Below, piece after piece: positions 33,610 to 42,937 of a stretch of 64,000 bases of DNA. Position 1 is the first letter of the stretch. The number at the start of each line of letters is the position of its first letter. The notes beneath the pieces are model-generated. The model saw nothing but the letters and a program-made list of their open reading frames with translations, was not told the DNA's origin and ran no database searches. Where the stretch lies: assembly GCF_014851685.1 (NCBI RefSeq), contig NZ_JACVAC010000001.1:620001-684000 (forward strand). Reading direction: 5' to 3'. Source of the DNA: Pseudomonas sp. PDM05 (GTDB lineage Bacteria; Pseudomonadota; Gammaproteobacteria; Pseudomonadales; Pseudomonadaceae). Both the position numbers and the translations under genes were made by a program.

Positions 33610-34794
33610 ATGAGCCGAACCATCCCCGAGCCGGACCTGAACTACCTGCAAAAAGTCCTACTGGAAATGCTCGCCATCCCCAGCCCCACCGGGTTCACCG
33701 ACACCATCGTGCGCTACGTCGCCGAGCGCCTGGAAGAGTTGGGTATCCCGTTCGAAATGACCCGGCGCGGCACGATCCGCGCCACCCTCAAGGGCCAGAA
33801 AAACAGCCCCGACCGCGCGGTGTCCGCGCATTTGGACACCATCGGCGCCGCCGTGCGGGCGATCAAGGACAACGGGCGCCTGACCCTCGCGCCAGTAGGC
33901 TGCTGGTCGAGCCGCTTTGCCGAAGGTAGCCGTGTGAGCCTGTTCACCGACAATGGCGTGATCCGTGGCAGCGTGTTGCCGTTGATGGCCTCCGGGCATG
34001 CGTTCAACACCGCCGTAGATGAAATGCCGGTGAGCTGGGACCACGTGGAGTTGCGCCTCGACGCCTACTGCGCCACCCGTGCCGATTGTGACTCCCTGGG
34101 CATCAGCGTCGGCGACTACGTGGCCTTCGACCCGCTGCCCGAATTCACCGAGAGCGGGCATATCAGCGCCCGCCACCTCGACGACAAAGCCGGCGTGGCC
34201 GCCCTGCTCGCCGCACTCAAGGCCATCGTCGACAGTGGCGAGCCGTTGCTGATCGACTGCCACCCGCTGTTCACCATCACCGAAGAGACCGGCAGCGGTG
34301 CGGCCGCCGCCCTGCCCTGGGATGTCAGCGAGTTTGTCGGCATCGACATTGCCCCCGTCGCCCCCGGCCAGCATTCCAGCGAGCATGCGGTCAGCGTGGC
34401 GATGCAGGATTCCGGCGGGCCGTACGACTATCACCTGTCGCGGCACCTGCTGCGGCTGGCAGCGGACAACGATCTGCCGGTGCGCCGCGACCTGTTCCGC
34501 TACTACTTCAGTGATGCGCACTCGGCCGTGACCGCCGGCCACGACATCCGCACCGCCCTGTTGGCGTTTGGTTGCGATGCGACCCACGGCTACGAACGCA
34601 CCCACATCGACAGCCTGGCGGCGTTGAGTCGCCTGCTGGGCGCGTACATCCTCAGCCCGCCGGTGTTCGCCAGCGACGCGCAACCGGCCCAGGGTTCACT
34701 GGATCGGTTCAGTCACCAGCTGGAACATGAAACGCAAATGGAGAGCGACACGCGGGTGCCGTCGGTGGACAGCCTGGTCGGTCAGAAATCCTGA
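33610..34794 (+). CDS. M42-family peptidase of the NAGGN system
   Basis: A 394-residue cocatalytic metallopeptidase of the M42/M20 fold. Visible metal-site elements are SAHLDTIG, HLDDKAGVAALLAAL, ITEETGSG and DIAPV. It is the usual third gene of the NAGGN cluster, probably degrading or recycling the osmolyte. The start has GAGGAG upstream. A REP pair (33497-33565) lies between it and the synthetase, so its expression may differ from asnO-ngg. Confidence 0.88.
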   Translation: MSRTIPEPDLNYLQKVLLEMLAIPSPTGFTDTIVRYVAERLEELGIPFEMTRRGTIRATLKGQKNSPDRAVSAHLDTIGAAVRAIKDNGRLTLAPVGCWSSRFAEGSRVSLFTDNGVIRGSVLPLMASGHAFNTAVDEMPVSWDHVELRLDAYCATRADCDSLGISVGDYVAFDPLPEFTESGHISARHLDDKAGVAALLAALKAIVDSGEPLLIDCHPLFTITEETGSGAAAALPWDVSEFVGIDIAPVAPGQHSSEHAVSVAMQDSGGPYDYHLSRHLLRLAADNDLPVRRDLFRYYFSDAHSAVTAGHDIRTALLAFGCDATHGYERTHIDSLAALSRLLGAYILSPPVFASDAQPAQGSLDRFSHQLEHETQMESDTRVPSVDSLVGQKS

Positions 34795-34853
34795 GACTGG
34801 CAACCTGGGTCCCGGCGCAGTAGCATCGCCGGGATTCTCCAGCCGAGGCTTGT

Positions 34854-35081
34854 ATGCTGATTCCCTACGACGCACTTGAAGTCGACACCCTGACCCGCCT
34901 CATTGAAGATTTCGTCACCCGTGACGGCACCGACAATGGCGACGACACGCCCCTGGAAACCCGCGTATTACGCGTGCGCCAAGCGCTGACCAAAGGCCAG
35001 GCGCTGATCGTGTTCGACCCGGAAAGCGAGCAATGTCAGTTGATGCTCAAGCACGACGTGCCCAAGCATCTGTTCGACTGA
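34854..35081 (+). CDS. yheU: YheU-family protein
   Basis: A 75-residue protein matching the small YheU/UPF0270 family: MLIPYDALEVDTLTRLIEDF at the start and ALIVFDPESEQCQLM. The function is unknown. The stop lies five bases before the convergent csrA stop. Confidence 0.85.
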   Translation: MLIPYDALEVDTLTRLIEDFVTRDGTDNGDDTPLETRVLRVRQALTKGQALIVFDPESEQCQLMLKHDVPKHLFD

Positions 35082-35086
35082 GAAGG

Positions 35087-35284
35087 TTATGGGTTGCTAA
35101 CGGCGGGGGTTTCTGTGGCTTGGCGTTCGAGGATTTTCTGATACACCTCGGCACGATGCACATTGACCCCCACCGGCGCCTGGACGCCGAATTTCACCTG
35201 TGAGCCATTCAACTCGACGATGTGCAAGGCGATGTCATCGCCGATGGAGATGATTTCGCCTACAGCGCGGCTTAGTACCAGCAT
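35087..35284 (-). CDS. csrA: CsrA/Rsm-family RNA-binding regulator (divergent paralogue)
   Basis: A 65-residue protein with the CsrA fold. Leu4 and Arg44, the two key RNA-contact positions, are kept ([22 protein letters not shown]). The body ([20 protein letters not shown]) differs from RsmA/RsmE of pseudomonads as I recall them, so it is probably a third paralogue, perhaps RsmI-like. The start is ATG 35284 because the CsrA core begins there; the 25-codon upstream extension is not conserved sequence. Confidence 0.88.
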   Translation of the reverse strand: MLVLSRAVGEIISIGDDIALHIVELNGSQVKFGVQAPVGVNVHRAEVYQKILERQATETPAVSNP

Positions 35285-35414
35285 GGCGGTTGTCCTTTGA
35301 GAGTGACAGGACCTTGACCATGCGCGCTTGCAAGGGAGTGCAGCAATGGCTCGCGGCAAAATCAGGCGAGACCTACATCAACAGGTAATTTTACTGACAG
35401 ACCACGGCTAAAAA

Positions 35415-35518
35415 TGTGGGAACGGGCTTGCTCGCGAATGCGGTATATCAGCTACACATTCAGCGACTGACACTCCACTTTCGCGAGCAAGCCCGCTCCC
35501 ACACAAGCCCGCTCCACA
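35415..35518. repeat. REP pair plus extra partial REP
   Basis: An inverted pair (TGTGGGAACGGGCTTGCTCG and CGAGCAAGCCCGCTCCCACA) is followed directly by a partial third copy (CAAGCCCGCTCCACA). It lies between csrA and the SDR gene. Confidence 0.92.
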
Positions 35519-35536
35519 TTTACATCAGGGCTGCGC

Positions 35537-36352
35537 TCAGGCTTTGGTGGCTTGCGCCTTGGCGCGCATCTTGTCGGCCATGGTGGTCATTTCGTCATAC
35601 AGCAACTGCGGGTTCTTCTGCTTCAACGCCCAGGCCATCCGCCCCTGTTCGTGGGGCAAGATCATGAATTCGCCTTCAGCCACACGCTGGTAGATGTAAT
35701 CGGCAATGTCCGCCGCCGAAATCGGCGAGCTTTCGAGCAGTTTGCCTACCTGGGCCTTCATCGCCGGGGTCGGGCCACGGAACGAGTCCAACAGGTTGGT
35801 CTGGAAGAACGACGGGCACACCACATGCACCCCGACGTCCTGTTGCTTGAGCTCCACCAGCAGGCTTTCCGACAACGCCACCACACCGGCCTTGGCCACG
35901 TTGTAGTTGCTCATGGCCGGACCCTGCATCAGCGCGGCCATCGAAGCGATATTGATGATGCGGCCCTTGCTCTTTTCCAGCAGCGGCAGGAACGCCTTGC
36001 AGCCCTTGACCACGCCCATCAGGTTGATTGCGATCTGCCAGTCCCAGTCCTCCAGGGACAGTTCGGCGAAGAACCCGCCCGAGGCCACACCGGCATTGTT
36101 GACGATCACATCGATGCCGCCGAGCTTGACTTCGCAAGCCTGGGCGAACGCGGTGAGCTGGCTGTAGTCGCGCACGTCGCAGCGTTGCACGAAGCCGTCG
36201 CCACCCGCCTCGCGCACCAGCTTGAGGGTTTCCTGCAAGCCCGGTTCGCTGACATCCGACAAGGCCAGCTGCCAGCCCTCGCGAGCCCAGCGCAGAGCGA
36301 TTTCACGACCCAAGCCGGACCCGGCGCCAGTGATCATCATGCGATTTTGCAT
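35537..36352 (-). CDS. Short-chain dehydrogenase/reductase
   Basis: A 271-residue classical SDR. The cofactor motif is TGAGSGLG (residues 8-15), then NNAG, and the catalytic Ser-Tyr-Lys with Tyr in SNYNVAKAG; Ser is in NIASMAAL. Substrate unknown. It lies downstream of the REP cluster and is probably monocistronic. Confidence 0.9.
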   Translation of the reverse strand: MQNRMMITGAGSGLGREIALRWAREGWQLALSDVSEPGLQETLKLVREAGGDGFVQRCDVRDYSQLTAFAQACEVKLGGIDVIVNNAGVASGGFFAELSLEDWDWQIAINLMGVVKGCKAFLPLLEKSKGRIINIASMAALMQGPAMSNYNVAKAGVVALSESLLVELKQQDVGVHVVCPSFFQTNLLDSFRGPTPAMKAQVGKLLESSPISAADIADYIYQRVAEGEFMILPHEQGRMAWALKQKNPQLLYDEMTTMADKMRAKAQATKA

Positions 36353-36651
36353 AGGAAGTAGCCTTGTGGTTCACGGAAGAAGTGATCGGCAGTGTAGCGA
36401 AGGTTATTCCTGCACCCACGCACCATCAGATTGATGAATGCCCCAGGCAAACCCACGGCCGGGTCGGAGCCTGGACGCAGGGGTAAGTTCAATCTTTTTC
36501 AACTAAGTCGATGGTTTAAAAGAAATAAGCAAGTTTGCGAAAAGCTTTAAAAAAACTTGGAATTTTCCGCGCAACAACACAGTCGGAGTTGTTAAGGCGC
36601 CTGCAATTAAACGTGCAAGCCTATCGCTCAATAACCAGAAGGAAGTAACCC
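36353..36651. other. Long leader region before the DUF3309 gene
   Basis: About 300 bases without a gene. The second half is AT-rich (TTTTTCAACTAAG, AAAGAAATAAGCAAG, GCTTTAAAAAAACTTGGAA) and must contain the promoter and 5' leader of the small gene at 36652. I see no riboswitch-like fold. Confidence 0.4.
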
Positions 36652-36804
36652 ATGAGCCTTATTCTGATCATCATCCTGATCCTCCTGCTGGTCGGCGGCC
36701 TGCCGGTATTCCCGCACTCCCGCAATTGGGGTTATGGCCCGTCGGGTATCCTCGGCGTCGTCCTGGTAGTGTTGCTGGTGCTGTTGTTACTCGGCCGGAT
36801 ATAA
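36652..36804 (+). CDS. DUF3309 small hydrophobic protein
   Basis: A 50-residue peptide with two membrane segments (MSLILIIILILLLVGGL and GVVLVVLLVLLLLG) around a GLPVFPHSRNWGYGPSG loop, the DUF3309 pattern. The ribosome site is AAGGAAGTAACCC. Its function is unknown. A strong terminator follows it 16 bases after the stop. Confidence 0.8.
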   Translation: MSLILIIILILLLVGGLPVFPHSRNWGYGPSGILGVVLVVLLVLLLLGRI

Positions 36805-36820
36805 ACACCAGGCAAAAAAA

Positions 36821-36847
36821 AGAGGCCCTCTAGAGGGCCTCTTTTTT
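36821..36847. terminator. Bidirectional terminator between DUF3309 and LTA-synthase-like genes
   Basis: AGAGGCCCTC/GAGGGCCTCT (36821-36830, 36833-36842) forms a 10-bp stem with an A-run before and a T-run after, serving both convergent genes. Confidence 0.9.
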
Positions 36848-36859
36848 ATTGCCGGTTAG

Positions 36860-38947
36860 TTAGTCCGGTTTGCCATCCACCACGCCGGCGGTGTTATCCA
36901 ACAGGCTCTTGGTGGCGGTCTGCAGGAACGACTCAAGTTTCTGCTTGAGTGCGGCCTCGTCCGGCGAATCGGGAATCACTTTACCAGTCGGCTCGGCGCC
37001 CAGTTCGTATTCCCACAGCTTCGGTGGCATTTCCTTGGGCAGTACCAGGATGCGGTCTGCGGTGACCAGGGCCACGGTCTGATCGCTGCCCGACGGCTTG
37101 ATCACGCCGAAGCCCTTGTCGCCTTCCGGCAGGTTCAGCAGGTCACGGCCCCAGCACTGGTGCAGGGTGTCGCCACCCAGGCGGCCCATGATGGTCGGCA
37201 CGATGTCGATCTGGGTACCCACGGTGTGGTCACGCTCGCCGAACTTTTCCTGCACGCCCGGTGCGATCATCAGCATCGGCACGTTGAAGCGGCCCAGGTC
37301 CATCTCGGTGATCTGCTGTTCGTTGCCGAAGCCGTGGTCGCCCACGATGACGAACAGGGTTTCCTTGAAGTACGGCTCCTTGCGGGCCTTCTCGAAGAAC
37401 TGGCCCAGGGCCCAGTCGGAGTAGCGCATGGCCGTCAAATGCTCGTTGAGGCTGCCACGGTCGGTGACCTTCTCGACCGGCAATGGGGTCGGCAATGCGT
37501 ACGGCGTGTGGTTGGACAGGGTTTGCAGCAGGGCATAGAACGGCTTGCCGCCTTCGCGGGCTTTCAACTCTTCCAGGCCACGGTTGAACATGTCCTGGTC
37601 GGACACGCCCCACGTCGGGTCGGAGAACACCGGGTTGACGAAGTCGTTACGGCCGATGAAGTTGGTCATGCCCTGGTTGCTGAAGAAACCCGACTGGTTG
37701 TCCCAGGCGAAATCGCCGTTGTAGACATACACGTCGTCAAACTTGCGCGCGCTGAGCAGCTGCGGCAGGCCCGACAGCTTGTGGCTGCCTTCCGGGGTCT
37801 GCATCAGGTATTCGAAGCCCGGCAGGTTCGGGAAGCAGGCCATGGTGGCAAACATACCCTGGTGGGTGTGGGTGCCGTTGGAGAAGAAACGGTCGAACAG
37901 CAGGCCTTCCTTGGACAGTTTGTCGAAGTACGGCGTGATGTTGCCCGGACGGCCCAGGGCGCCCACCGAGTGACCGGCGAAGCTTTCCATCAGGATCACG
38001 ACCACGTTCTTGATCGGCAGCGTCTTCTCGGCCGGTGGCGTGTAGTCGCGGCGCACGGCAGCGGTGTCGGTATCCACCAGTTTTTCCTGCGGCAGTACCA
38101 GCATATCGCGCACGGTCTGGGTCGCCAGCGGCTGGTCCAGGGTGGCCTTCCAGATATTCGAACGCTCTTCGGAGAAGCGCGACTTGGCCGCCGCGATCAG
38201 CGACAACGTGCCGTTGAGGCCCAGTTGGTTGGCGAAGTTGGAGTCGGTGGTGTACACGTCACCCCAACGCAGCGGCGGGCCCTGGCGCAGGGTGCCGCGG
38301 GCGGCGACCACGGCGATCAACAGGCAGACCACGAACACCGCGATGCGGCTGTACCACGGCGCCACCTGGCGGGTGCCGATGCTGCCGCCGCTGAATGGGC
38401 CGCGTGGGCGTGTCGCACGGTCGGCGCCTTTGAAGGCGATGCTCAGGATCAGCGTGCCCACGGCCCAGGCCAACAGGTAGCGCACCACCGGGAAACCGTA
38501 CCAGAGCATGCTCATCACGGTTTTCGGGTCTTCCTTCACGTACTGGAAGACCAGGCCGTTGAGGCGCTGGTGGAACTCGCGGTAGAAGTCCATTTCCATC
38601 AGGCCGAGGAACAGCGCGATGCTCGACGCCACCGTCAGCCAGAACCGGAAGAACCCGCGCGCGGCCATGGCCCGTACGCTGAACAATGCCAGCAGCAGCG
38701 GGATGATCAGGTAGACCACCAGGCGGATGTCCAGGCGCAGGCCATTACCGAACGCTTCGAGGAAGGTCGAGGCCGGTGTGTCGAGGATCATCTCGCGGTT
38801 GTACACCAGCAGCGCCAGGCGCAGCAGCGAGAACATCACCATCATGACCAGTGCGCAGAGCAGCGTGTACGCCAGATGGGATTTGACGGTCGGTTGCAGC
38901 AGGCGAGTTGAAGCTCGCTGCTGATTCAGGGCGTCCGGGTTTGCCAT
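36860..38947 (-). CDS. LTA-synthase/phosphoglycerol-transferase-like membrane sulfatase
   Basis: A 695-residue inner-membrane protein with five N-terminal helices (about residues 20-240) and a periplasmic alkaline-phosphatase-fold domain. Key motifs are VVILMESFAG (Glu metal ligand; the nucleophile is normally a Thr or Ser nearby), WG motif VFSDPTWGVSDQ, HTHQGMFAT and FVIVGDHGFGNEQ. The closest described Gram-negative roles are transfer of phosphoglycerol to periplasmic glucans. The exact substrate is not known. It is monocistronic with its own terminator. Confidence 0.85.
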   Translation of the reverse strand: MANPDALNQQRASTRLLQPTVKSHLAYTLLCALVMMVMFSLLRLALLVYNREMILDTPASTFLEAFGNGLRLDIRLVVYLIIPLLLALFSVRAMAARGFFRFWLTVASSIALFLGLMEMDFYREFHQRLNGLVFQYVKEDPKTVMSMLWYGFPVVRYLLAWAVGTLILSIAFKGADRATRPRGPFSGGSIGTRQVAPWYSRIAVFVVCLLIAVVAARGTLRQGPPLRWGDVYTTDSNFANQLGLNGTLSLIAAAKSRFSEERSNIWKATLDQPLATQTVRDMLVLPQEKLVDTDTAAVRRDYTPPAEKTLPIKNVVVILMESFAGHSVGALGRPGNITPYFDKLSKEGLLFDRFFSNGTHTHQGMFATMACFPNLPGFEYLMQTPEGSHKLSGLPQLLSARKFDDVYVYNGDFAWDNQSGFFSNQGMTNFIGRNDFVNPVFSDPTWGVSDQDMFNRGLEELKAREGGKPFYALLQTLSNHTPYALPTPLPVEKVTDRGSLNEHLTAMRYSDWALGQFFEKARKEPYFKETLFVIVGDHGFGNEQQITEMDLGRFNVPMLMIAPGVQEKFGERDHTVGTQIDIVPTIMGRLGGDTLHQCWGRDLLNLPEGDKGFGVIKPSGSDQTVALVTADRILVLPKEMPPKLWEYELGAEPTGKVIPDSPDEAALKQKLESFLQTATKSLLDNTAGVVDGKPD

Positions 38948-39183
38948 GTCGTTTCAGGACCCATTGGAAGTTTAAGTGGCTGGATAATGCAGTGGCGCGA
39001 ATGGTGCCCGATCAACAGCAGCAAGGCTATTAATTACTGAGCGCGCGCACCTGCTCCACCGTGACGGCACTTGAGATAGAGCCCCGGCGGGAAGGAAATC
39101 TGGCGAATTGTCTTGGATGGAATGTGAAAATTGTGTGTAGCGAATATTTCGATACACAAATCTCATGACTGCACTGAAACTAT

Positions 39184-39272
39184 TGTGGGAACGGGCTTGC
39201 TCGCGGATACGGCGTGTCAGTCACAGATGCTTGGACTGGCACACCCCATTCGCGAGCAAGCCCGCCCCCACA
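39184..39272. repeat. REP pair
   Basis: An inverted pair (TGTGGGAACGGGCTTGCTCG and its complement with CCCGCCCCCACA) in the 358-base gap between the LTA-synthase-like and PLDc_N genes. The rest of the gap holds the promoter of the former and nothing else. Confidence 0.93.
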
Positions 39273-39304
39273 TCGACGCTGCTTGCTCTAGATCCTTTGA
39301 GTGA

Positions 39305-39496
39305 TCAGATCCGCACGTTGCCCCGTGGCCCGGCGATGGCCCAGATGATCAAGCCCAGTACCGGCAACAACAGGATCAACAGAATCCACAGCACTTTGGC
39401 ACCGGTGCTCGCGCCGCTTTTGAACACGTTGATGATCGCCCAGATGTCCAGCGCAAGGATGATCAGCCCGATCAAGCCATTAAAAGTGGAACCCAT
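39305..39496 (-). CDS. PLDc_N-domain small membrane protein
   Basis: A 63-residue peptide with two hydrophobic helices (IGLIILALDIWAIINVF and VLWILLILLLPVLGLIIWAI) of the PLDc_N type, a membrane anchor found alone in many bacteria. It ends AGPRGNVRI. There is an upstream TAAGGAGCGACACC ribosome site. No enzymatic domain is present; function unknown. Confidence 0.8.
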   Translation of the reverse strand: MGSTFNGLIGLIILALDIWAIINVFKSGASTGAKVLWILLILLLPVLGLIIWAIAGPRGNVRI

Positions 39497-39564
39497 GGTG
39501 TCGCTCCTTAAGTGAGGGCATGCACTTGTAGGATAGTCAGCCCTGCCGGGGGTTCCGTTTTATT

Positions 39565-40095
39565 TCAGACGTGTAGGGCGATTCGTAGAGCTTCCAGCGA
39601 AGGCTCGGCCTTGATGCCGACTTCGGCACACAGTTCCAGCACGCGCGGCAGGTCGTTGCCGTACACCAGCACCGCCTGGATCTCGTCATCCAGCAATTCG
39701 CTGAAGTTGAGCAGCACGTAGCCACCGTCTTGTGGGCTCAGGGCGCTCATCTGGATCTGGATGCGGTTCAGTGCGGTCAGGGCTTCAGTCTTGGCCAGTT
39801 GCTTGGGCTTGAGGTTGAACGCCACGCCCGGGCCGAACGAGGCGACGATCTGCGCGAACAGGTCACCATAGGTGTCGGCCTGGAACAGCACGGTGTCCGG
39901 CAGGCTGCCGACCACAACCCATTCACCCAGTGGGATCGGGAAGCTGTCGTCGTAGTTGATGTCCGGATTGGCCGCCAGAAACGCCGCCGGGTCCGCGTAG
40001 GCCTGGGCCGCTTCGTCGGCGATACGTGCCACCTCGTCCTCGCCCATGACGCCGGCGCTGATTTTACTGATGAGTTCGACGAGGGCGGTTTTCAT
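39565..40095 (-). CDS. Hypothetical protein, partner of the ankyrin gene
   Basis: A 176-residue acidic protein (pattern WVVVGSLPDTVLFQADTYGD, DEIQAVLVYGNDLPRVLEL). No signal peptide or membrane helix. I do not recognise the family. It is read after the ankyrin gene with a 43-base gap and both may be co-transcribed. Confidence 0.7.
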   Translation of the reverse strand: MKTALVELISKISAGVMGEDEVARIADEAAQAYADPAAFLAANPDINYDDSFPIPLGEWVVVGSLPDTVLFQADTYGDLFAQIVASFGPGVAFNLKPKQLAKTEALTALNRIQIQMSALSPQDGGYVLLNFSELLDDEIQAVLVYGNDLPRVLELCAEVGIKAEPSLEALRIALHV

Positions 40096-40137
40096 GGCAA
40101 TGGTCCTGTGGCGGGCGGGTTTTCGAGGGCGCGTAGC

Positions 40138-40644
40138 CTACACCAGTTTCTGCAAGCGCGCCGCCGTATCCACCGCGCCCATGGTGTGCGCCGCCGCCAG
40201 TGCGGTGGCGCCCTGGGCGTCAGTGGCCTGGGGGTTGGCGCCCTGGCCGAGCAGGTAGTCGAGCATTTCGACGCGGTTGAACATCGCCGCCAGCATCAAC
40301 GCGGTACGCCCATCGGCAGACGCCGCATCCACCGGCGCGCCGCCTTCGATCAGCGCCTTGACCACGTCCAGGTTGCCCTTGAACGCGGCGCCGGCAATCG
40401 GCAGTTGGTTCTTGTCGTTGGGGATCTGCGGGTCGGCCTTGAATTCCAGCAGCACTTTTACCGCTTCGGCATGGCCGTGGTACGCCGCGAGCATCAACAA
40501 GGTGTCACCATTGTGGTTGCGCAGGTTGGCCGGCAGGCCCTTGGCCAGCAGCGCGGCGAGCATCGCGGCGTCGCCCCGGCGCGCGACATCGAAGACCTGC
40601 TCGGCAAATTCGGCGGCTTCGGTTTCGGTCATTTGTTTGGACAT
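40138..40644 (-). CDS. Ankyrin-repeat protein
   Basis: A 168-residue protein made almost wholly of four to five ankyrin repeats (NHNGDTLLMLAAYHGHAEAV, ADGRTALMLAAMFNRVEMLD). It has no signal peptide. Ankyrin proteins of this size in pseudomonads are protein-protein adaptors. The partner is unknown. A clear AAGGAG-type site precedes the start. Confidence 0.88.
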   Translation of the reverse strand: MSKQMTETEAAEFAEQVFDVARRGDAAMLAALLAKGLPANLRNHNGDTLLMLAAYHGHAEAVKVLLEFKADPQIPNDKNQLPIAGAAFKGNLDVVKALIEGGAPVDAASADGRTALMLAAMFNRVEMLDYLLGQGANPQATDAQGATALAAAHTMGAVDTAARLQKLV

Positions 40645-40756
40645 GTGAGGGGCTCCTTGTCTGATGCTGTATAGGGCGCCAGTGTCGCTACGGAGTTCCT
40701 CACTGTCATGGTTTTTTTGCCAAAAGCCGCCATAGGCAGAATCAATAACGCGGCTT

Positions 40757-42583
40757 TTAATAACGGAAGTGGCCGCCCTGGATCTGCGCCAATAACTGCC
40801 CGGTCACCGGCACATAGCAGTCGGAGCCCGGCAACCAGGCGTAGACCGGGTCGTTTCCGGCTTTGTCCGGGTCGAACGCCTCCTCCTTGAGCTTGACCTT
40901 CTGGTACTTGAAGGTCCCGGTGGTCTCCATCTTCACCTTGATCCGCAGGAACAGCGGCACCGCATAGTGCGGCAACTGGCCGTGGGCGAATTGCAGCAAC
41001 TCGCGCATGTCCAGCGAAGCCAGCGACTCACTCGGGGTAATCGCAACCATGCCTGCGCGGCCGTTGGTGTTTTCGATCTCCACCCCGTAGGCCACCACCT
41101 CGGCGATCTGCGGGTGTTGCAGCAGGATGTTCTCGACCTCGGTGGTGGAGACATTCTCGCCCTTCCAGCGATAGGTGTCCCCCAGGCGATCGACAAACTG
41201 CGCATGGCCAAAGCCGATGCTGCGCAGCAAATCGCCGGTATTGAAGTAACGGTCACCCTTCTCGAACACGTCGGTGAGGATTACCTTGCGGTTCTTTTCC
41301 GGGTCGGTGTAGCCATCGAACGGGGATTTTTCATCGATGCGCGCCAGCAACAGGCCCTGCCCGCCCGTCTGCACCTTGCGCATAAAGCCATCGCTGCCAC
41401 GCAACGGCTCACCGCTGTCGTGGGCGTAGTCCACCAGCGCCCAGTGTTGCAGGCAAAAGCCGATGGTGTTGTCGAAATTCAGTACGTTGGTGAAGCCGAT
41501 GTTACCGTCGCTGGCGGCATACAACTCGCAGATATGCTCGACGCCATAGCGCTGTTTGAACTGCGCCCACACGCCGGGACGCAGGCCGTTGCCGACCATC
41601 TTGGTCACGCGGTTGTCGCGGTCGTTTGCGCTGGCAGGCTGGTCGAGCAGGTAGCGGCACAACTCGCCGACATACCCCAAGGTGGTTGCGTTGAACTTGC
41701 GCACATCGTCCCAGAACTGGCTGGCGCTGAATTTGCGCCGGATGGCGAAACCCGACGCGCCGACAATCGCCGAGCCCCAGCACACACACAGGCCGGTGGC
41801 GTGATACAGCGGCAAGGTGCAATAGAGGACGTCGTCCGGGCCCATGTCCAGGGCAATGCTGCCGAAACTGACGGCGGTCTTGGTCCAGCGCCCGTGCTTC
41901 ATGATGCCGGCCTTGGGCAGGCCCGTGGTGCCGGAAGTGTAGATATAGAAGCAGGGGTCATTGAAAAAGATCTGCGCGGTGCTGGCCGGGTTGCCCTCCG
42001 GGCTCTCGGCGCTGGCGGCCAGCAGGTCGACATAACCCGCGGGCAGCGCACTCGAGGCCTGATCGGCGACAAACCAGGTGCGCTCGACCGGGATCGCCAC
42101 CTGTTCACGCACCGCGTCATAGGGCCCTACCAATTCCGCCCCCACCACAATCGCCACCGGCCTCACCAGGTTCAGGCTGTGCACCAGCGCGGCCTGGGTC
42201 TGCGCGGTATTCAGCATCGCGCAGACACCGCCGATCTTGGCCACGGCCAGCACGTTCAGCAGCAATTCGGGACGGTTTTCGATAAACAGCGCCACCACGT
42301 CACCCTTGCGGATGCCTTGGGCCTGCAGGTGATGAGCGATACGGTTGGCGCGGCGGTTGGTTTCGCGGTAGCTGAGCACCTGATCGCCGTACAACAACGC
42401 GATGCCGTCCGGATTGCGCAAGGTGGCCTGCTCGAAGTGCCAGCCCAGGCCGCAGGGCTGCGCCGGGTCGGTGACGTTGGCGGCACGCATGCCACGCAGG
42501 ACCCGCGGCAAGGCGCGAACAATGGCCGGCACCTTACGCAGCAGCATGCCCCAACTGATCATGTCGTTTTGCGGGTGGCTCAT
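40757..42583 (-). CDS. Long-chain acyl-CoA synthetase (FATP type)
   Basis: A 608-residue adenylate-forming enzyme with the AMP-binding motif IYTSGTTGLPKAG (about residue 215), YTDPEKNRKVILTDVFEKGD and GDTYRWKGENVSTTEVEN. The N-terminal extension and overall length are typical of the very-long-chain synthetase/FATP branch. It activates fatty acids for import or oxidation. It is the only gene of its unit; the 355-base gap upstream has no gene. Confidence 0.92.
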   Translation of the reverse strand: MSHPQNDMISWGMLLRKVPAIVRALPRVLRGMRAANVTDPAQPCGLGWHFEQATLRNPDGIALLYGDQVLSYRETNRRANRIAHHLQAQGIRKGDVVALFIENRPELLLNVLAVAKIGGVCAMLNTAQTQAALVHSLNLVRPVAIVVGAELVGPYDAVREQVAIPVERTWFVADQASSALPAGYVDLLAASAESPEGNPASTAQIFFNDPCFYIYTSGTTGLPKAGIMKHGRWTKTAVSFGSIALDMGPDDVLYCTLPLYHATGLCVCWGSAIVGASGFAIRRKFSASQFWDDVRKFNATTLGYVGELCRYLLDQPASANDRDNRVTKMVGNGLRPGVWAQFKQRYGVEHICELYAASDGNIGFTNVLNFDNTIGFCLQHWALVDYAHDSGEPLRGSDGFMRKVQTGGQGLLLARIDEKSPFDGYTDPEKNRKVILTDVFEKGDRYFNTGDLLRSIGFGHAQFVDRLGDTYRWKGENVSTTEVENILLQHPQIAEVVAYGVEIENTNGRAGMVAITPSESLASLDMRELLQFAHGQLPHYAVPLFLRIKVKMETTGTFKYQKVKLKEEAFDPDKAGNDPVYAWLPGSDCYVPVTGQLLAQIQGGHFRY

Positions 42584-42937
42584 GGAGGAACGTCCTTTTT
42601 CTTATTGTTCGTATGCGTTGCAGGAAAATACGTCAGCCGTTCTGGCGCTGTACACGCGGGATTTGAAAAGTTTTGTATCCCATCGGGCGGGGCATGGAAA
42701 AAAGGAATTTAGCGACGCGCAGGCAGTCTTTAAACATATCGGCACGCCAAACCACCCCCCTGAGCAGCGCAAAATGCAGGATGCATGATGGCCATTCATG
42801 CAAATTGCACGAAAACGAAAATTTCCATTTTTTGTATCTCGTTGATTTATAACGATATTTTTCAATATCACTAGATGGCACAATCACTGCACCTATCACT
42901 CCATGCTTGCCAACTTGAGCCAACGGAGCTGATAGAC
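42584..42937. other. Gap between the acyl-CoA synthetase and DUF3509 genes
   Basis: About 350 bases of lower-GC DNA with divergent promoter potential for both flanking genes (TTGATTTATAACGATATTTTT is AT-rich just before the DUF3509 start). I see no gene or known RNA motif. Confidence 0.4.

Noticed and set aside
37160..38911. 583-codon plus-strand frame over the LTA-synthase-like gene
   Set aside because: A GC-rich shadow with Gln/His/Arg-rich composition and no domain. The minus-strand frame carries a full membrane and sulfatase domain.
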